A stretch of DNA of 64,000 nt from Acidobacteriota bacterium (GTDB lineage: Bacteria; Acidobacteriota; Thermoanaerobaculia; Multivoradales; Multivoraceae): NCBI GenBank assembly GCA_003388555.1, contig QQVD01000068.1, positions 214,633 through 278,632 of the forward strand. Reading direction: 5' to 3'. Positions 35,770 through 44,287 of the stretch are shown here, piece after piece. The position numbers and the translations under genes were made by a program. The notes beneath the pieces are model-generated. The model was not told the DNA's origin, did not search any database, and saw nothing but the letters and a program-made list of their open reading frames with translations. Every line of letters starts with the position of its first letter. Position 1 is the first letter of the stretch.

Positions 35770-37470
35770 ATGCACCGCACCCTCCACCCCCTGAGCACGA
35801 TGCTGTGGGCCAAGGCGCGGATGTCGCGTCACTGGGTCTCCTCGGTGCGTCGCGAATCGCGCCTCAAGGTGGGTTTCATCGCCCTGTCGACTGTCGCCCT
35901 CGCCGGCGGCAGCTTCGGCATCACGTGGATGCTGCTGGCGACCTTCCGCGAGTTCAGCGGCGAGCTGTTCGGATTCACCGCCGGTATCGACTTCACCGAC
36001 GTGCTGCTGAACCGCATGCTGTCGATCCTGTCGTTGACCCTCTTCTTCCTGCTCGTGGTCTCGAACGTCCTGGTCTGCTTCGCGACCCTCTACCGGGCGC
36101 GTGAGGTCGCCACCCTCGTCCAGGCGCCGATCCCGACCACCGACTTCTTCCTCGGACGCTTCGTCGAGTGCGTGACCTTCAGCAGCTGGGGAGTCGCCTT
36201 CCTCGGCGCACCGATCCTCCTCGCCTACGGTCTCGAGCGCGGCCTGTCGCCACTCTTCTTCCTCGCCGCGGCCCTCTTCTTCCTGCCCTTCGTGGTGGTG
36301 CCTGCGGCGCTCGGAGCGATCGTCGCGATGCTGCTCGTGCGCCTGGTCGCCGGTCGCCGCTGGCGTCCCGCCTGGTTGTTCGCCGCCGGCGTCGCCGCCG
36401 TCAGCCTGCTGCTCGCCCGGAGCGGCGGCCGGGGCCCGGAGCTGTCACGGGCCGAGACCTTCGAGGCGGTGTTCGCGGCGATGGGGCGCAGCCAGTCGCC
36501 GTTCCTGCCCAGCCACTGGTTCTCTCAGGGCCTGCTGCATTCGGCGGTCGGCGATCTCGGCGATGCGCTCTTCTACTGGCTTCTCCTCTTCTCGTGGGCC
36601 GCCAGCCTGGTCTGCGTGGCTGCCTGGGTCGCTCGGCGCTGCTTCTACATCGGCTGGACCCGGCTGCTCGCCGCCGATGAGCAGCGCCAGCGTCGCACCC
36701 ACGGAGTCGGCGCCGGATGGCTCGAGCGCCTGCTCCGCCCACTTCCGGAGCCCGAGCGCAGTCTCGCGCTCAAGGACCTGCGTCTCTTCTGGCGCGATCC
36801 GGCGCAGTGGTCGCAGTTCCTGATCTTCTTCGGTCTGCTCGCCGTCTATCTGGCGAACATGCGATCCAGCGCCCTGCCGACCATGCGCTCGTGGGTGGCG
36901 ATCCTCAACATGGCGGCGACGATGCTGATCCTGGCCACCCTCACGACGCGCTTCGTCTTCCCTCTGATCAGCCTCGAGGGTCGGCGGTTCTGGATCCTCG
37001 GCCTGGCTCCGGTGGCTCGTCGGCGGCTGGTGATGCAGAAGTTCCGCCTCAGCGTCGGCGCCACGCTGGCGATCACCCTGTCGCTGGCCCTGATCTCGGC
37101 CCGCCGACTGCAGCTCGGTCCCTTCGAGGCGGCGATCACCGTCTTCGGTGTGGTCGCGGCGACCGCAGCGCTCTCTGGGCTGGCGGTCGGACTGGGGAGC
37201 CTCTACCCCTCGTTCAGCGAGGACAATCCGGCCCGGATCATCTCGGGCCTCGGCGGCACGTTGAACTTCATCCTCAGCCTCGCCTTCATCCTTGTCGTCA
37301 CCGCCGGCCAGGCCTTCCTGGTCAACTGGCGCTCGGTGGCCGACGTACCGCCGTCGACACGCGACGGCTGGACGCTGGCAGTGCTCGCGGCACTGGTGCT
37401 CCTCACCGTCGCCACGACGCTGCTGCCGCTGCGGCTGGGCATCCAGGCCCTGGAGCGCACCGAGTTCTAG
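35770..37470 (+). CDS. ABC exporter permease, large polytopic
   Basis: A 566-residue integral membrane protein with about 12-14 hydrophobic helices, beginning near GFIALSTVALAGGSFGITW. The central soluble stretch contains LPEPERSLALKDLRLFWRDP, a juxtamembrane motif shared by large ABC-2-type permeases in which one gene carries both halves. It directly follows the ATPase gene. The start is uncertain: ATG at 35770 was chosen, but an in-frame GTG at 35719 would add 17 residues and lies nearer the upstream stop. The transported substrate is unknown. Confidence 0.82.
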   Translation: MHRTLHPLSTMLWAKARMSRHWVSSVRRESRLKVGFIALSTVALAGGSFGITWMLLATFREFSGELFGFTAGIDFTDVLLNRMLSILSLTLFFLLVVSNVLVCFATLYRAREVATLVQAPIPTTDFFLGRFVECVTFSSWGVAFLGAPILLAYGLERGLSPLFFLAAALFFLPFVVVPAALGAIVAMLLVRLVAGRRWRPAWLFAAGVAAVSLLLARSGGRGPELSRAETFEAVFAAMGRSQSPFLPSHWFSQGLLHSAVGDLGDALFYWLLLFSWAASLVCVAAWVARRCFYIGWTRLLAADEQRQRRTHGVGAGWLERLLRPLPEPERSLALKDLRLFWRDPAQWSQFLIFFGLLAVYLANMRSSALPTMRSWVAILNMAATMLILATLTTRFVFPLISLEGRRFWILGLAPVARRRLVMQKFRLSVGATLAITLSLALISARRLQLGPFEAAITVFGVVAATAALSGLAVGLGSLYPSFSEDNPARIISGLGGTLNFILSLAFILVVTAGQAFLVNWRSVADVPPSTRDGWTLAVLAALVLLTVATTLLPLRLGIQALERTEF

Positions 37471-37875
37471 CAGTCCCCGCCAGCGGCTCTCGATCTCCTC
37501 GAGCTCGAAGTCCTCTGCTCCCTTTGCCGGGGCACCGAGGCGCCGGTCGCCGCCGACCACCGCGAGGACCTCGCGTCTCCGCCAACGACGCGACATGCCG
37601 CGCCGACGGGTCGTCGCCGTTCGACCCGGCCGGTGCAGGTCTGTCCCAGCCGGACGCCGGGAGCGCGCCACCGCCCGTCCCGCCCACGACGCGGCTTCGG
37701 CGCCGGCCGTGAACTTTTTTCGAGAATCTTGTCCCGGTTTCCCGGCCTGGGAACACTAAGAGTACAGATCGGCGAGAACCTCCTCTCCGATCCTCTTGTT
37801 CGTCTTCCCGGGTTTAGTCCGGGATCTCGTCTGCTGTCCTGCCCTTCGCCCGGAACCCCAACCGAGGAGAGACTG
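37471..37875. other. 405-bp intergenic region before the small secreted peptide
   Basis: GC-rich at first, then unusually AT-containing from 37711 (a run of six T at 37715-37720) to about 37830. It holds CCCGGTTT-like repeats, the stem TTCCC-GGCCT-GGGAA (37739-37753), a GGGAAC at 37749 and the hairpin at 37806-37824. This looks like a promoter plus structured leader for the small peptide gene. I cannot assign a confident -35/-10 pair. Confidence 0.5.
37806..37824 (+). promoter_or_regulatory. leader hairpin upstream of the small peptide gene
   Basis: TCCCGG-GTTTAGT-CCGGGA, a perfect 6-bp stem with a 7-nt AT-rich loop, 51 bp before the ATG at 37876. It may be a leader structure or a protein-binding site. 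Confidence 0.35.
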
Positions 37876-37986
37876 ATGAAGTCCACCCGCCAGACCGTCC
37901 GCGTCCTGTTCACCTCCCTGCTGCTCGCCGCCGCGGCCTCTTCGAGCGTGCTCGCGGCCACCTTCAAGATCGTCGGAACGGGCTAG
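37876..37986 (+). CDS. 36-residue secreted peptide
   Basis: A short frame with strong translation signals: GAGGAGAG about 7 nt before the ATG, a basic n-region, a hydrophobic core (VLFTSLLLAAAASSS) and a signal-peptidase-like site VLAA. The predicted exported product is only about nine residues, ATFKIVGTG, before a TAG. No family is recognisable. It precedes the sigma factor gene at 38138, which has its own promoter. It could be a secreted signal peptide, the remnant of a larger gene, or a leader peptide. The signal-peptide reading is what the sequence shows; the rest is inference. Confidence 0.5.
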   Translation: MKSTRQTVRVLFTSLLLAAAASSSVLAATFKIVGTG

Positions 37987-38087
37987 TCCGGAGCGGCCGG
38001 AGGCCTCGGGCGACCTCCGCACAGTCCGCCGAGCCCAAGGCCCGTCCGAACTTTCGGCGCCGCTCGGAGCGCCCCTGGGGAGAGCTG

Positions 38088-38116
38088 TCGACAAAACCGT
38101 CGCCTCCCCGTAGAAT
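38088..38116 (+). promoter_or_regulatory. sigma-70-type promoter of the sigma factor gene
   Basis: TCGACA (38088-38093; 5 of 6), 17-bp spacer, TAGAAT (38111-38116; 5 of 6). The transcript would begin near 38123, leaving a leader of about 15 nt that contains the AGGA ribosome-binding site. It is the best housekeeping-type promoter in the window. Confidence 0.6.
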
Positions 38117-38137
38117 TGGTGCGTCCAGGACGCATCA

Positions 38138-38644
38138 ATGGAATCGCGGCAGCACCAGACCAGGTCCCGCGCCGATCTCGCCCTCGAGATCGAGCGCCTG
38201 CTCCCTGTGCTCCAGCGTCAGGTCTCTTACCTGGTGCCGGGTCCCGATGGCGACGACATCGTTCAGCAGACCGCGCTGCTGTTTCTTGAGAAACGCTCGA
38301 CCATCCACAACGCCGAGGCCTGGCTGTCGTGCGTCGCGCGCCGCAAGTGCCTGCAGCACCTTCGCCGCCAGCGCCGCCGTTTCGACCGCCAGCTGGACGC
38401 CGTCCTCCTCGACAGTCTGAGCGAAGACTCGACCCAGGACGACGAACAGCTCTCTCGCGAGCTCGCCCAGGCCATCGCGCACACCCCTGAGCGCTGTCAG
38501 CAGGTGCTGACTCTGCGCTACCGGCTCGGACTCGAAGCCCGCGAGATCGGCGCCCAGCTCGGCTACAAAGTCGAGAGCGTGCGCAAGGTCGCCTCGCGCT
38601 GCGTCGCCGCCCTCTCTCAGCGCATCCTGGGGCGCCGATCGTGA
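38138..38644 (+). CDS. RNA polymerase sigma factor, ECF-like
   Basis: A 168-residue sigma-70 family protein with only regions 2 and 4. Region 2 is DDIVQQTALLFLEKRSTIHN through AWLSCVARRKCLQHLRRQRR; region 4 is QVLTLRYRLGLEAREIGAQL through VESVRKVASRCVAALSQ (helix-turn-helix). A short acidic linker (DSLSEDSTQDDEQ) joins them. AGGA stands 8 nt before the ATG. The last bases overlap the start of the zinc-finger/TPR gene (GTGA), so the two are made together and the partner is the likely regulator. It is probably a regulator of the neighbouring genes; targets are unknown. Confidence 0.88.
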   Translation: MESRQHQTRSRADLALEIERLLPVLQRQVSYLVPGPDGDDIVQQTALLFLEKRSTIHNAEAWLSCVARRKCLQHLRRQRRRFDRQLDAVLLDSLSEDSTQDDEQLSRELAQAIAHTPERCQQVLTLRYRLGLEAREIGAQLGYKVESVRKVASRCVAALSQRILGRRS

Positions 38645-39948
38645 GGGAGGCCCACCCCAGCTACGAGTCGCTGTGCGACTTCTTCGCCGGCCGCATGAGC
38701 AGCGAGCAGGCGGCGCCGATCGTCTCGCACCTGCTGTCGGCATGTCCCGAATGCCAGGAGCACTCGGCGATCCTGTGGAAGCAGTCCGATCGCTACGTCG
38801 ACCCGGTTCCCGAGGCGTCCGACCCCGGAGCAGGATCGACCTCGACGATTGCCTTGGCGAACGAGGCCGAGGCCCGCGCGCACAGCGCCGCCGTCGTCGT
38901 CGACTCTCTCCTCGAGTTGCCCGCCGGCCAGCGTCGCCTCTTCGCCTTGAACGCCCGCCAGTGTCACGACCTGCGGGTCGTCGACGGTCTGATCGGGCGC
39001 GCCTACGAGCTCCGCTTCGAGGACGTGCACGAGCTGGTCGCGCTCAACGAGCTGGCGCTCGAGCTGGTCTGCCACCTTCGCGCCGTCGGCCGCGTCGACG
39101 AGGCGCTGCTCAACGACTTCGCGGCCCGCGCCCACTCGCACCTCGGCAACGGACGCGGCATCCTGCGCGACTTCAGCGCCAGCGCGAGACACTTCCATGA
39201 GGCAGACCGCCTCCTGGCCTTGGGCAGCGAGGATCCCCTCGAGCTGGCCAACTCGCTCAAGCTGCGGATCGCCGCGGCCTTCCGCCAGCGACGCTTCGAC
39301 GAGGCGCTCGCGCACGCCGACCGGGCAATCAACCTCTTCGAGCGGTGCGGCGACCAGCACTCCGTCGGCGAGACGCTCCTGGTGCTCGCCGCGATGAGGA
39401 TGGACCAGGACGAGCAGGCCGAGGCGATGGATCTGCTCGACCGATCGATCGAGAAGCTCGATCCGGAGCTCGATCCCCACCTCGTCCTCGGCGTGCACCA
39501 CAACCGCGTCCTGCTGCTGCAGGAGCTCGGCAGAGTGCACGAGGCGTTGGACGAGTTGCGCCGCGTGCTGCCGCTGTACGACCGCGACGGCAACCGACTG
39601 AACCGCCTCCGGCTGCGTGGAGTCGAAGCGAAGCTCTGCGAGAGCCTCGGCCAGTACGCCGCCGCCGAGCGCGCCTACCTCGAGGCGCGCAACGGGTTCT
39701 TCTCGGCCGACATGGCGCCCGAGGCGGCCATGACGAGCCTCGAGCTGGCGATCTTCTACATGCGCCACCGGCGCTCGGGCGACGCCCGCCGGGTCGCCGA
39801 GCAGACGCTTCCGATCCTCCAGCTCGCCGGACTCGAGAACGAAGCCGTGGCGGCGATGCTGGTGTTCCGCGAGGCGACCCTGCGCAACCGCCTTTCTCTG
39901 GAGCTGCTCCGCGAGACGTTGAGGGTGGTCGAGGGCTCCCGGTCCTAG
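38641..39948 (+). CDS. zinc-finger/TPR protein, putative sigma-factor partner
   Basis: A 435-residue soluble protein. The N-terminus (about 1-45) resembles the zinc-binding anti-sigma fold: SYESLCDFFAGRMS...VSHLLSACPECQEH with His30, Cys35 and Cys38 (HX4CX2C; the common form is HX3CX2C). Residues from about 90 to 430 are helical TPR-like repeats (for example FDEALAHADRAINLFERCG and AAAERAYLEARNGFF). There is no transmembrane helix, unlike most ZAS anti-sigma factors, so it would sense a cytoplasmic signal or partner. The GTG start overlaps the sigma-factor stop by 4 bp. Similar sigma/TPR gene pairs occur in Acidobacteriota; the mechanism is undescribed as far as I know. Confidence 0.78.
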   Translation: MREAHPSYESLCDFFAGRMSSEQAAPIVSHLLSACPECQEHSAILWKQSDRYVDPVPEASDPGAGSTSTIALANEAEARAHSAAVVVDSLLELPAGQRRLFALNARQCHDLRVVDGLIGRAYELRFEDVHELVALNELALELVCHLRAVGRVDEALLNDFAARAHSHLGNGRGILRDFSASARHFHEADRLLALGSEDPLELANSLKLRIAAAFRQRRFDEALAHADRAINLFERCGDQHSVGETLLVLAAMRMDQDEQAEAMDLLDRSIEKLDPELDPHLVLGVHHNRVLLLQELGRVHEALDELRRVLPLYDRDGNRLNRLRLRGVEAKLCESLGQYAAAERAYLEARNGFFSADMAPEAAMTSLELAIFYMRHRRSGDARRVAEQTLPILQLAGLENEAVAAMLVFREATLRNRLSLELLRETLRVVEGSRS

Positions 39949-40132
39949 ACAGTATGGAGTGACCGGCCCGTCTTCGTCTCCGAGGCCGAGGCGGCCGGTG
40001 GTGGACGAAGCGATCCCGAGCAATGCCCTTGCAGGCGTCGCGGCCATCGCGGGGCCCGGCTTCTCGCCGCTGGCGCGGATACCAAGAAGCGCCGGTTTGC
40101 CGGCCGAGGCGCCGCTTCGATAGCTTCGCGGC

Positions 40133-42484
40133 ATGGGTCCAACGTGGCGCGCAGCGCTGACGCGGCCGGCGGGCTGGCTGCCGGTGTGCGTCTCTCTCGC
40201 GCTCGGTCTGTCGAGTTTTGCCTTCTCCGTCGGCGTCGATCATCGCGCCAGGACCGGGCATCTCGAGTTCGCCGACGCGGCCGACCTGCACCTGGTGCTC
40301 GCGAGCTATCCGGACCGCGGCATCCCGATGTCCTTCCTGTCGCTGGCGAACCTGCGCGACGCCGCCAGCGCCACCGCCACGCCACTCGGTATCGCCTCGG
40401 CCGGCCGTGAGTATCCCGGCCGCTACGCCGGCCGCCTGCTGTCGTTGACCGTCGAGTACCAGGATCCGGCGCTGACCGGCTTCCTCGGCGTCGAACCCGA
40501 ATCCGGTCGCGCGCTGCAGGCACTGGACGACCAGCGCGGCAGCGAGCTGGTTGCCCTCGCCACTCGGTCTCTGTGGCGCCGCCTCGGCGAGCCTCCCGAT
40601 CTCGTCGGACAGCGGCTCGAGGTCCAGCACCGATCGGTGACCATCGTCGGCCTGGCGCCGGGGAGCTTCGCCGGCACCCTGAGTGGCGGCATCGACCTGG
40701 CGATGCCGCTCTCGGCCATCGAGGCGATCGAGCAGGGCGACCACCTCGACAACCGCTCCACAACCTGGCTGATCGGCCTGTTGCGTTCGGATGCCGGGCC
40801 GGCGCTGGCCGGTGAGCTGGGCTCGCTGGGTGAGCGCCTGCGCGAGATCGATCCGCAGGCGAACGAGGGCCTGCAGCTCGACGCCTATCCCCTCGAGAGC
40901 TTCCTGCTCGGCGACAGCGCGCCGCAGGCGCTGCGCCTGCTCGCCGCCGCGGCGACCCTGGTCCTCGCGATGTGCGTCGCCAACGCCGCGCTGCTGCTCG
41001 TCTCGACGGTGAGGGGCCTGGCTCCGGCTCTCGCCATCCGGCGCGCGCTCGGTGCGGATCGGCTGACGATGCTGCGCCTCACGGTTCGCCTGGTGGCGCC
41101 GCCGACCCTCGGGGCGGTGGCGATCGCGGTGCTCGCCACCCGGTATGTGGGTCCCTGGCTGATGCGGCGCGCCGAGCTCGCGGCCGCCTCCAGCGTGCTC
41201 GACCAGCCTCAGGCCCTCCAGCTGGCGCTGGTCGTCGCCAGCGCCTTGGTCGTCTTCCTGCTGCTCTGGATGTTGACCTGGCGCGCCGCCTGCGCAGTGC
41301 CGGCGAGCTCGATCGTGCGTGGCTCTGCGGTGGGCGGTCTGCGCCGACCGGTGCGCAGCGCGCTCAACGTCGCCCAGCTCGCCACCAGCCTGGTCATCGT
41401 CGCCAGCGCCCTGAGCGCCTTCGGCGCGGTGCGGCAGATCCTCGCCGTCGATCCAGGGCTCGATCTGCGGGTGATCGCGACCAGGGTGGTGCTCGAGGAG
41501 ACGGCGCCGGAAGTCGCCTACGCCCGGCTGTTGGAGGGAGGCTCGACGCCGCCCGGCTCGCGGGCCCTGGCAGGTCCTCACCTCGCCCCCGAGGCGACCC
41601 TGAGCGTCGTCGCGCGGCGTCCCGGCGACTCGGCGGAACGATCGGTGCAGCTGTTCCGCACCGCAGTCAGCGACGCCTACTTCACGCTGCTCGACATCGA
41701 GCTGGTCGAGGGCCGCGGTTTCGACTCGCGTGACCAGGCGGAAACCACGCCGGTCGCGGTGCTCAGCGCGAGCGCCGCCAGGCGCCTGTCCGGAGAACGC
41801 TCGCCGCTCTCGGCCGAGATCGTCGTCGAGCCACCGATCGGCGGTCACGACCGTCTCTCGGTCATCGGGGTCGCCGCGGACGTCAAGTCCAGGGGGCCGG
41901 GAAACACGGGGCTCTCCGACGACGACCTGTACGTCGCCTTGCGCCAGGCGCCCGAGACCTCGCTCTTCGTGCTCGACGATCCGACGCGAGGGATCCGCGA
42001 GCCCGCCTCCGGCATCGCCCAGGCGCTGCCGTCGGCGTTGCTCTATCCCTCCGAGACGCTGGCCAGTCGCTTCGTGCGCACCTCGTCGCACGAGCGCTTC
42101 ATCGCCCTGCTCACCGCGACCTTCACCTGTGTCGCTCTGCTGGTGGCCGCCTTCGGGCTGCTCAGCTCGCTGCGTCTGCAACTGCACCGCCAGGCCCGCG
42201 CGCTGTCGATCCATCGCGCTCTCGGCGCCTCGTCGTCCCGGGTGGCGCGGCTGCTGCTGGCTTCGGAGGCCCGCACGGTGCTGGCTGGAATCGCCCTCGG
42301 CATCGTGTTTGCGTACTTCTCCGGACGTCTTCTGTCCGGTCCACTTCGGACCCTGGTCTCCACCAGACCGGATCTGATCGCCGCGTCGGCCGTGGTCGTC
42401 CTGCTCTGCTCGGTGATCGCCAGCGTCGGTCCCCTGGTGCGCGCCAGCCGCCTCGATCCGGCGGAGATCCTGAAAGAGGAGTGA
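40133..42484 (+). CDS. orphan MacB/FtsX-type permease (ADOP family)
   Basis: A 783-residue membrane protein with the duplicated architecture of the acidobacterial duplicated orphan permeases: one N-terminal helix, a MacB-type periplasmic core (about 35-260), a three-helix FtsX domain (about 262-400), a second core (about 400-640), and a second FtsX domain (about 650-780) ending RASRLDPAEILKEE. The typical motif LAIRRALGADRLTMLRL occurs in the first half and its echo LSIHRALGASSSRVARLLL in the second. No ATPase gene is adjacent, as usual for the family. The role is unknown; it supports an Acidobacteriota origin. Confidence 0.87.
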   Translation: MGPTWRAALTRPAGWLPVCVSLALGLSSFAFSVGVDHRARTGHLEFADAADLHLVLASYPDRGIPMSFLSLANLRDAASATATPLGIASAGREYPGRYAGRLLSLTVEYQDPALTGFLGVEPESGRALQALDDQRGSELVALATRSLWRRLGEPPDLVGQRLEVQHRSVTIVGLAPGSFAGTLSGGIDLAMPLSAIEAIEQGDHLDNRSTTWLIGLLRSDAGPALAGELGSLGERLREIDPQANEGLQLDAYPLESFLLGDSAPQALRLLAAAATLVLAMCVANAALLLVSTVRGLAPALAIRRALGADRLTMLRLTVRLVAPPTLGAVAIAVLATRYVGPWLMRRAELAAASSVLDQPQALQLALVVASALVVFLLLWMLTWRAACAVPASSIVRGSAVGGLRRPVRSALNVAQLATSLVIVASALSAFGAVRQILAVDPGLDLRVIATRVVLEETAPEVAYARLLEGGSTPPGSRALAGPHLAPEATLSVVARRPGDSAERSVQLFRTAVSDAYFTLLDIELVEGRGFDSRDQAETTPVAVLSASAARRLSGERSPLSAEIVVEPPIGGHDRLSVIGVAADVKSRGPGNTGLSDDDLYVALRQAPETSLFVLDDPTRGIREPASGIAQALPSALLYPSETLASRFVRTSSHERFIALLTATFTCVALLVAAFGLLSSLRLQLHRQARALSIHRALGASSSRVARLLLASEARTVLAGIALGIVFAYFSGRLLSGPLRTLVSTRPDLIAASAVVVLLCSVIASVGPLVRASRLDPAEILKEE

Positions 42485-42557
42485 AGCCGAAGGCGATGCC
42501 GCCCCTGAACCCCGGCGGACGACGCGACTCCCGAATCGAGCACCGCACGAGAAAGCC

Positions 42558-43688
42558 ATGAACGAGATCCCGTTCGAATCCCAGCGCTACCGGCTCGACG
42601 CGGCGGTACGACTGCTGCGCGAGGGCTATCCGGCGATCGAGGGCTCGCTGCACGACATCTCCCTGAAGGGACTGTTCGTGGCCTGCGCCACGACCTACCC
42701 CGCCGGCACGCGCGTCCGCTTCCAGGTCGACCCGAAGGAGCCCGGCCTCGGAGCGCTCGAAGGGACGATGCAGATCGAGTGGCGTCGCCAGCTGGCGGCT
42801 GGACGCAGCCGTCCGGCGGGGATGGGATGCGCCTTCCTCGAGATCCGAGGCGACGGGCGGCAGCGCCTGCGCGAATGGAACGAGAGCCACGCCGATCGAC
42901 GCATTCCGAGGAGCGTGCCGGACCGCAGCACCCTGACCACCGAGCTGGCGCGTTACAAGGTCTCGGCCGCGATGCGAGACACCGAGCCCTCCCTGCCGGA
43001 GTCCGGCAGCGGCGTCGCGGACGGAACCCGCGGCGGCCGGGGGCGGCGGCTCGCCCTGGCCCTGGCCGTCGTCGGACTCCTCGCCACGATCCTGCTCGCC
43101 TTCTTCCAGCCGTGGCGCACCGACACGACGCAGCGGTCCGCCGCGACACCGCCGCCGGACGCCACCCAGGCCGAGCCGAACCGTGTCGCGACGGGAGACG
43201 ACGCCGCCGTGGCCGAATCCCCGGCGGCGGCCGCAGCGGGTCCCGAGGCGACCGGATCCGCGCCGCAGACGGCGCCCGGGCCGGATCCGGATCCGGCGGG
43301 CGCCACCGTCGATCGCGACCAGCCCCCTGGCGACGACGACGAGCGGCGGGCGGTGCGCCTGGCGGTGCGCCGCTGGGCGGCGGCCTGGAGCTCACAGGAC
43401 GTCGACGGCTACCTCGCCTCCTACGCCGAGCGCTTCGACCCGGGAGGAGGGAGCAGCCGGGAGGCCTGGGAGACACAGCGGCGCGAGCGCATCACCTCTC
43501 CCTCGTTCGTGCGCGTGACGGTCGAGCAGCTCGAGGTCTCGATCGATCCGGAGAGCGCCACCGCCGTCGCCACCTTCGTGCAGGAGTACGAAGCCCCCGG
43601 TTACGCCGATCGGGTGCGCAAGACCCTGACTCTGCGCGAAGATAGGGGTGCCTGGCGCATCGTCGAAGAGAACAGTCGCCCCCTCTGA
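42558..43688 (+). CDS. PilZ domain-transmembrane-NTF2-like protein
   Basis: A 376-residue protein in three parts. Residues 1-115 form a PilZ domain with the c-di-GMP-binding features Arg10/Arg12 and DISLKG (33-38; DxSxxG). A single transmembrane helix is at about 165-183. A low-complexity Pro/Ala/Asp linker (190-260) leads to an NTF2-like domain (262-376) with VRRWAAAWSSQDVDGYLASYA and an ending WRIVEENS, as in the domain attached to some L,D-transpeptidases and Cds6-like proteins. The layout suggests a cytoplasmic second-messenger sensor linked to a periplasmic binding domain. Substrate and output are unknown. Confidence 0.8.
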   Translation: MNEIPFESQRYRLDAAVRLLREGYPAIEGSLHDISLKGLFVACATTYPAGTRVRFQVDPKEPGLGALEGTMQIEWRRQLAAGRSRPAGMGCAFLEIRGDGRQRLREWNESHADRRIPRSVPDRSTLTTELARYKVSAAMRDTEPSLPESGSGVADGTRGGRGRRLALALAVVGLLATILLAFFQPWRTDTTQRSAATPPPDATQAEPNRVATGDDAAVAESPAAAAAGPEATGSAPQTAPGPDPDPAGATVDRDQPPGDDDERRAVRLAVRRWAAAWSSQDVDGYLASYAERFDPGGGSSREAWETQRRERITSPSFVRVTVEQLEVSIDPESATAVATFVQEYEAPGYADRVRKTLTLREDRGAWRIVEENSRPL

Positions 43689-43771
43689 TTCGGTCGCGTC
43701 CGCGATCGGACAGCCGGGTCGCCGCGCAGGGGCGAGGACCGCCACAGGGCGGAGATACGGAGGAAGATGCC

Positions 43772-44287
43772 TTGAACGAAGACCTGCACCGCGCTCTCAA
43801 CGAGCACCTGACCCTCGAGTTCGCCGCCGCCCACCACTACCTGGCGCTGTCGATCTGGTTCGAGCTCAACGATCTACCCGGATTCGCCTCGTGGATGAAG
43901 CAGCAGTCCCAGGACGAGCTGGGGCACGCTCAGCGCATCATCGACCATCTCCTCGAGCGCGACCTCGAAGTCACATTGCCGGCGATCGAGAGCCCACCGA
44001 CCTCCTGGCCCTCGACGGTCGAGGCGGTGCAGTCGGTGATGCAGAGCGAGCAGCGCGTCACCCGCTCGATCGACCGCCTGCAGGAGAAGGCGACGCGTAC
44101 GGGCGACCGAGCGGCCTCCCTGATGCTCGACTGGTTCGTCGCCGAGCAGGTCGAGGAGGAGAATGCCGTGCGCGCGTTGCTCGGCAGGCTGCGGTTGGCC
44201 GGGGACAGCTCTCTCGGCCTCCTGATCGTCGATCAGGAGATGGCCAAGGGCAGCATCCCGGGTGCCATGGAAGAGCCGGAGCCCTGA
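43772..44287 (+). CDS. ftn: ferritin-like non-heme iron storage protein
   Basis: A 171-residue ferritin that oxidises and stores iron in a 24-mer. The four-helix bundle carries the ferroxidase ligands: a first-helix Glu (LTLEFAAAHHYLA), QDELGHAQ (Glu and His), QSEQRV and VEEENA. The fifth helix is SSLGLLIVDQEMA. The start is TTG (43772-43774), about 9 nt after GGAGGAAG; no other start fits the helical fold. The stop appears to overlap the start of the methyltransferase gene (CTGA). Confidence 0.92.
   Translation: MNEDLHRALNEHLTLEFAAAHHYLALSIWFELNDLPGFASWMKQQSQDELGHAQRIIDHLLERDLEVTLPAIESPPTSWPSTVEAVQSVMQSEQRVTRSIDRLQEKATRTGDRAASLMLDWFVAEQVEEENAVRALLGRLRLAGDSSLGLLIVDQEMAKGSIPGAMEEPEP

Noticed and set aside
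37691-37720. Intrinsic terminator of the ABC permease gene
   Set aside because: The GC-rich stem possibilities before the T-run at 37715 are weak and overlapping, and the run lies about 245 bp past the stop. It is better explained as part of the AT-rich leader or promoter of the peptide gene.
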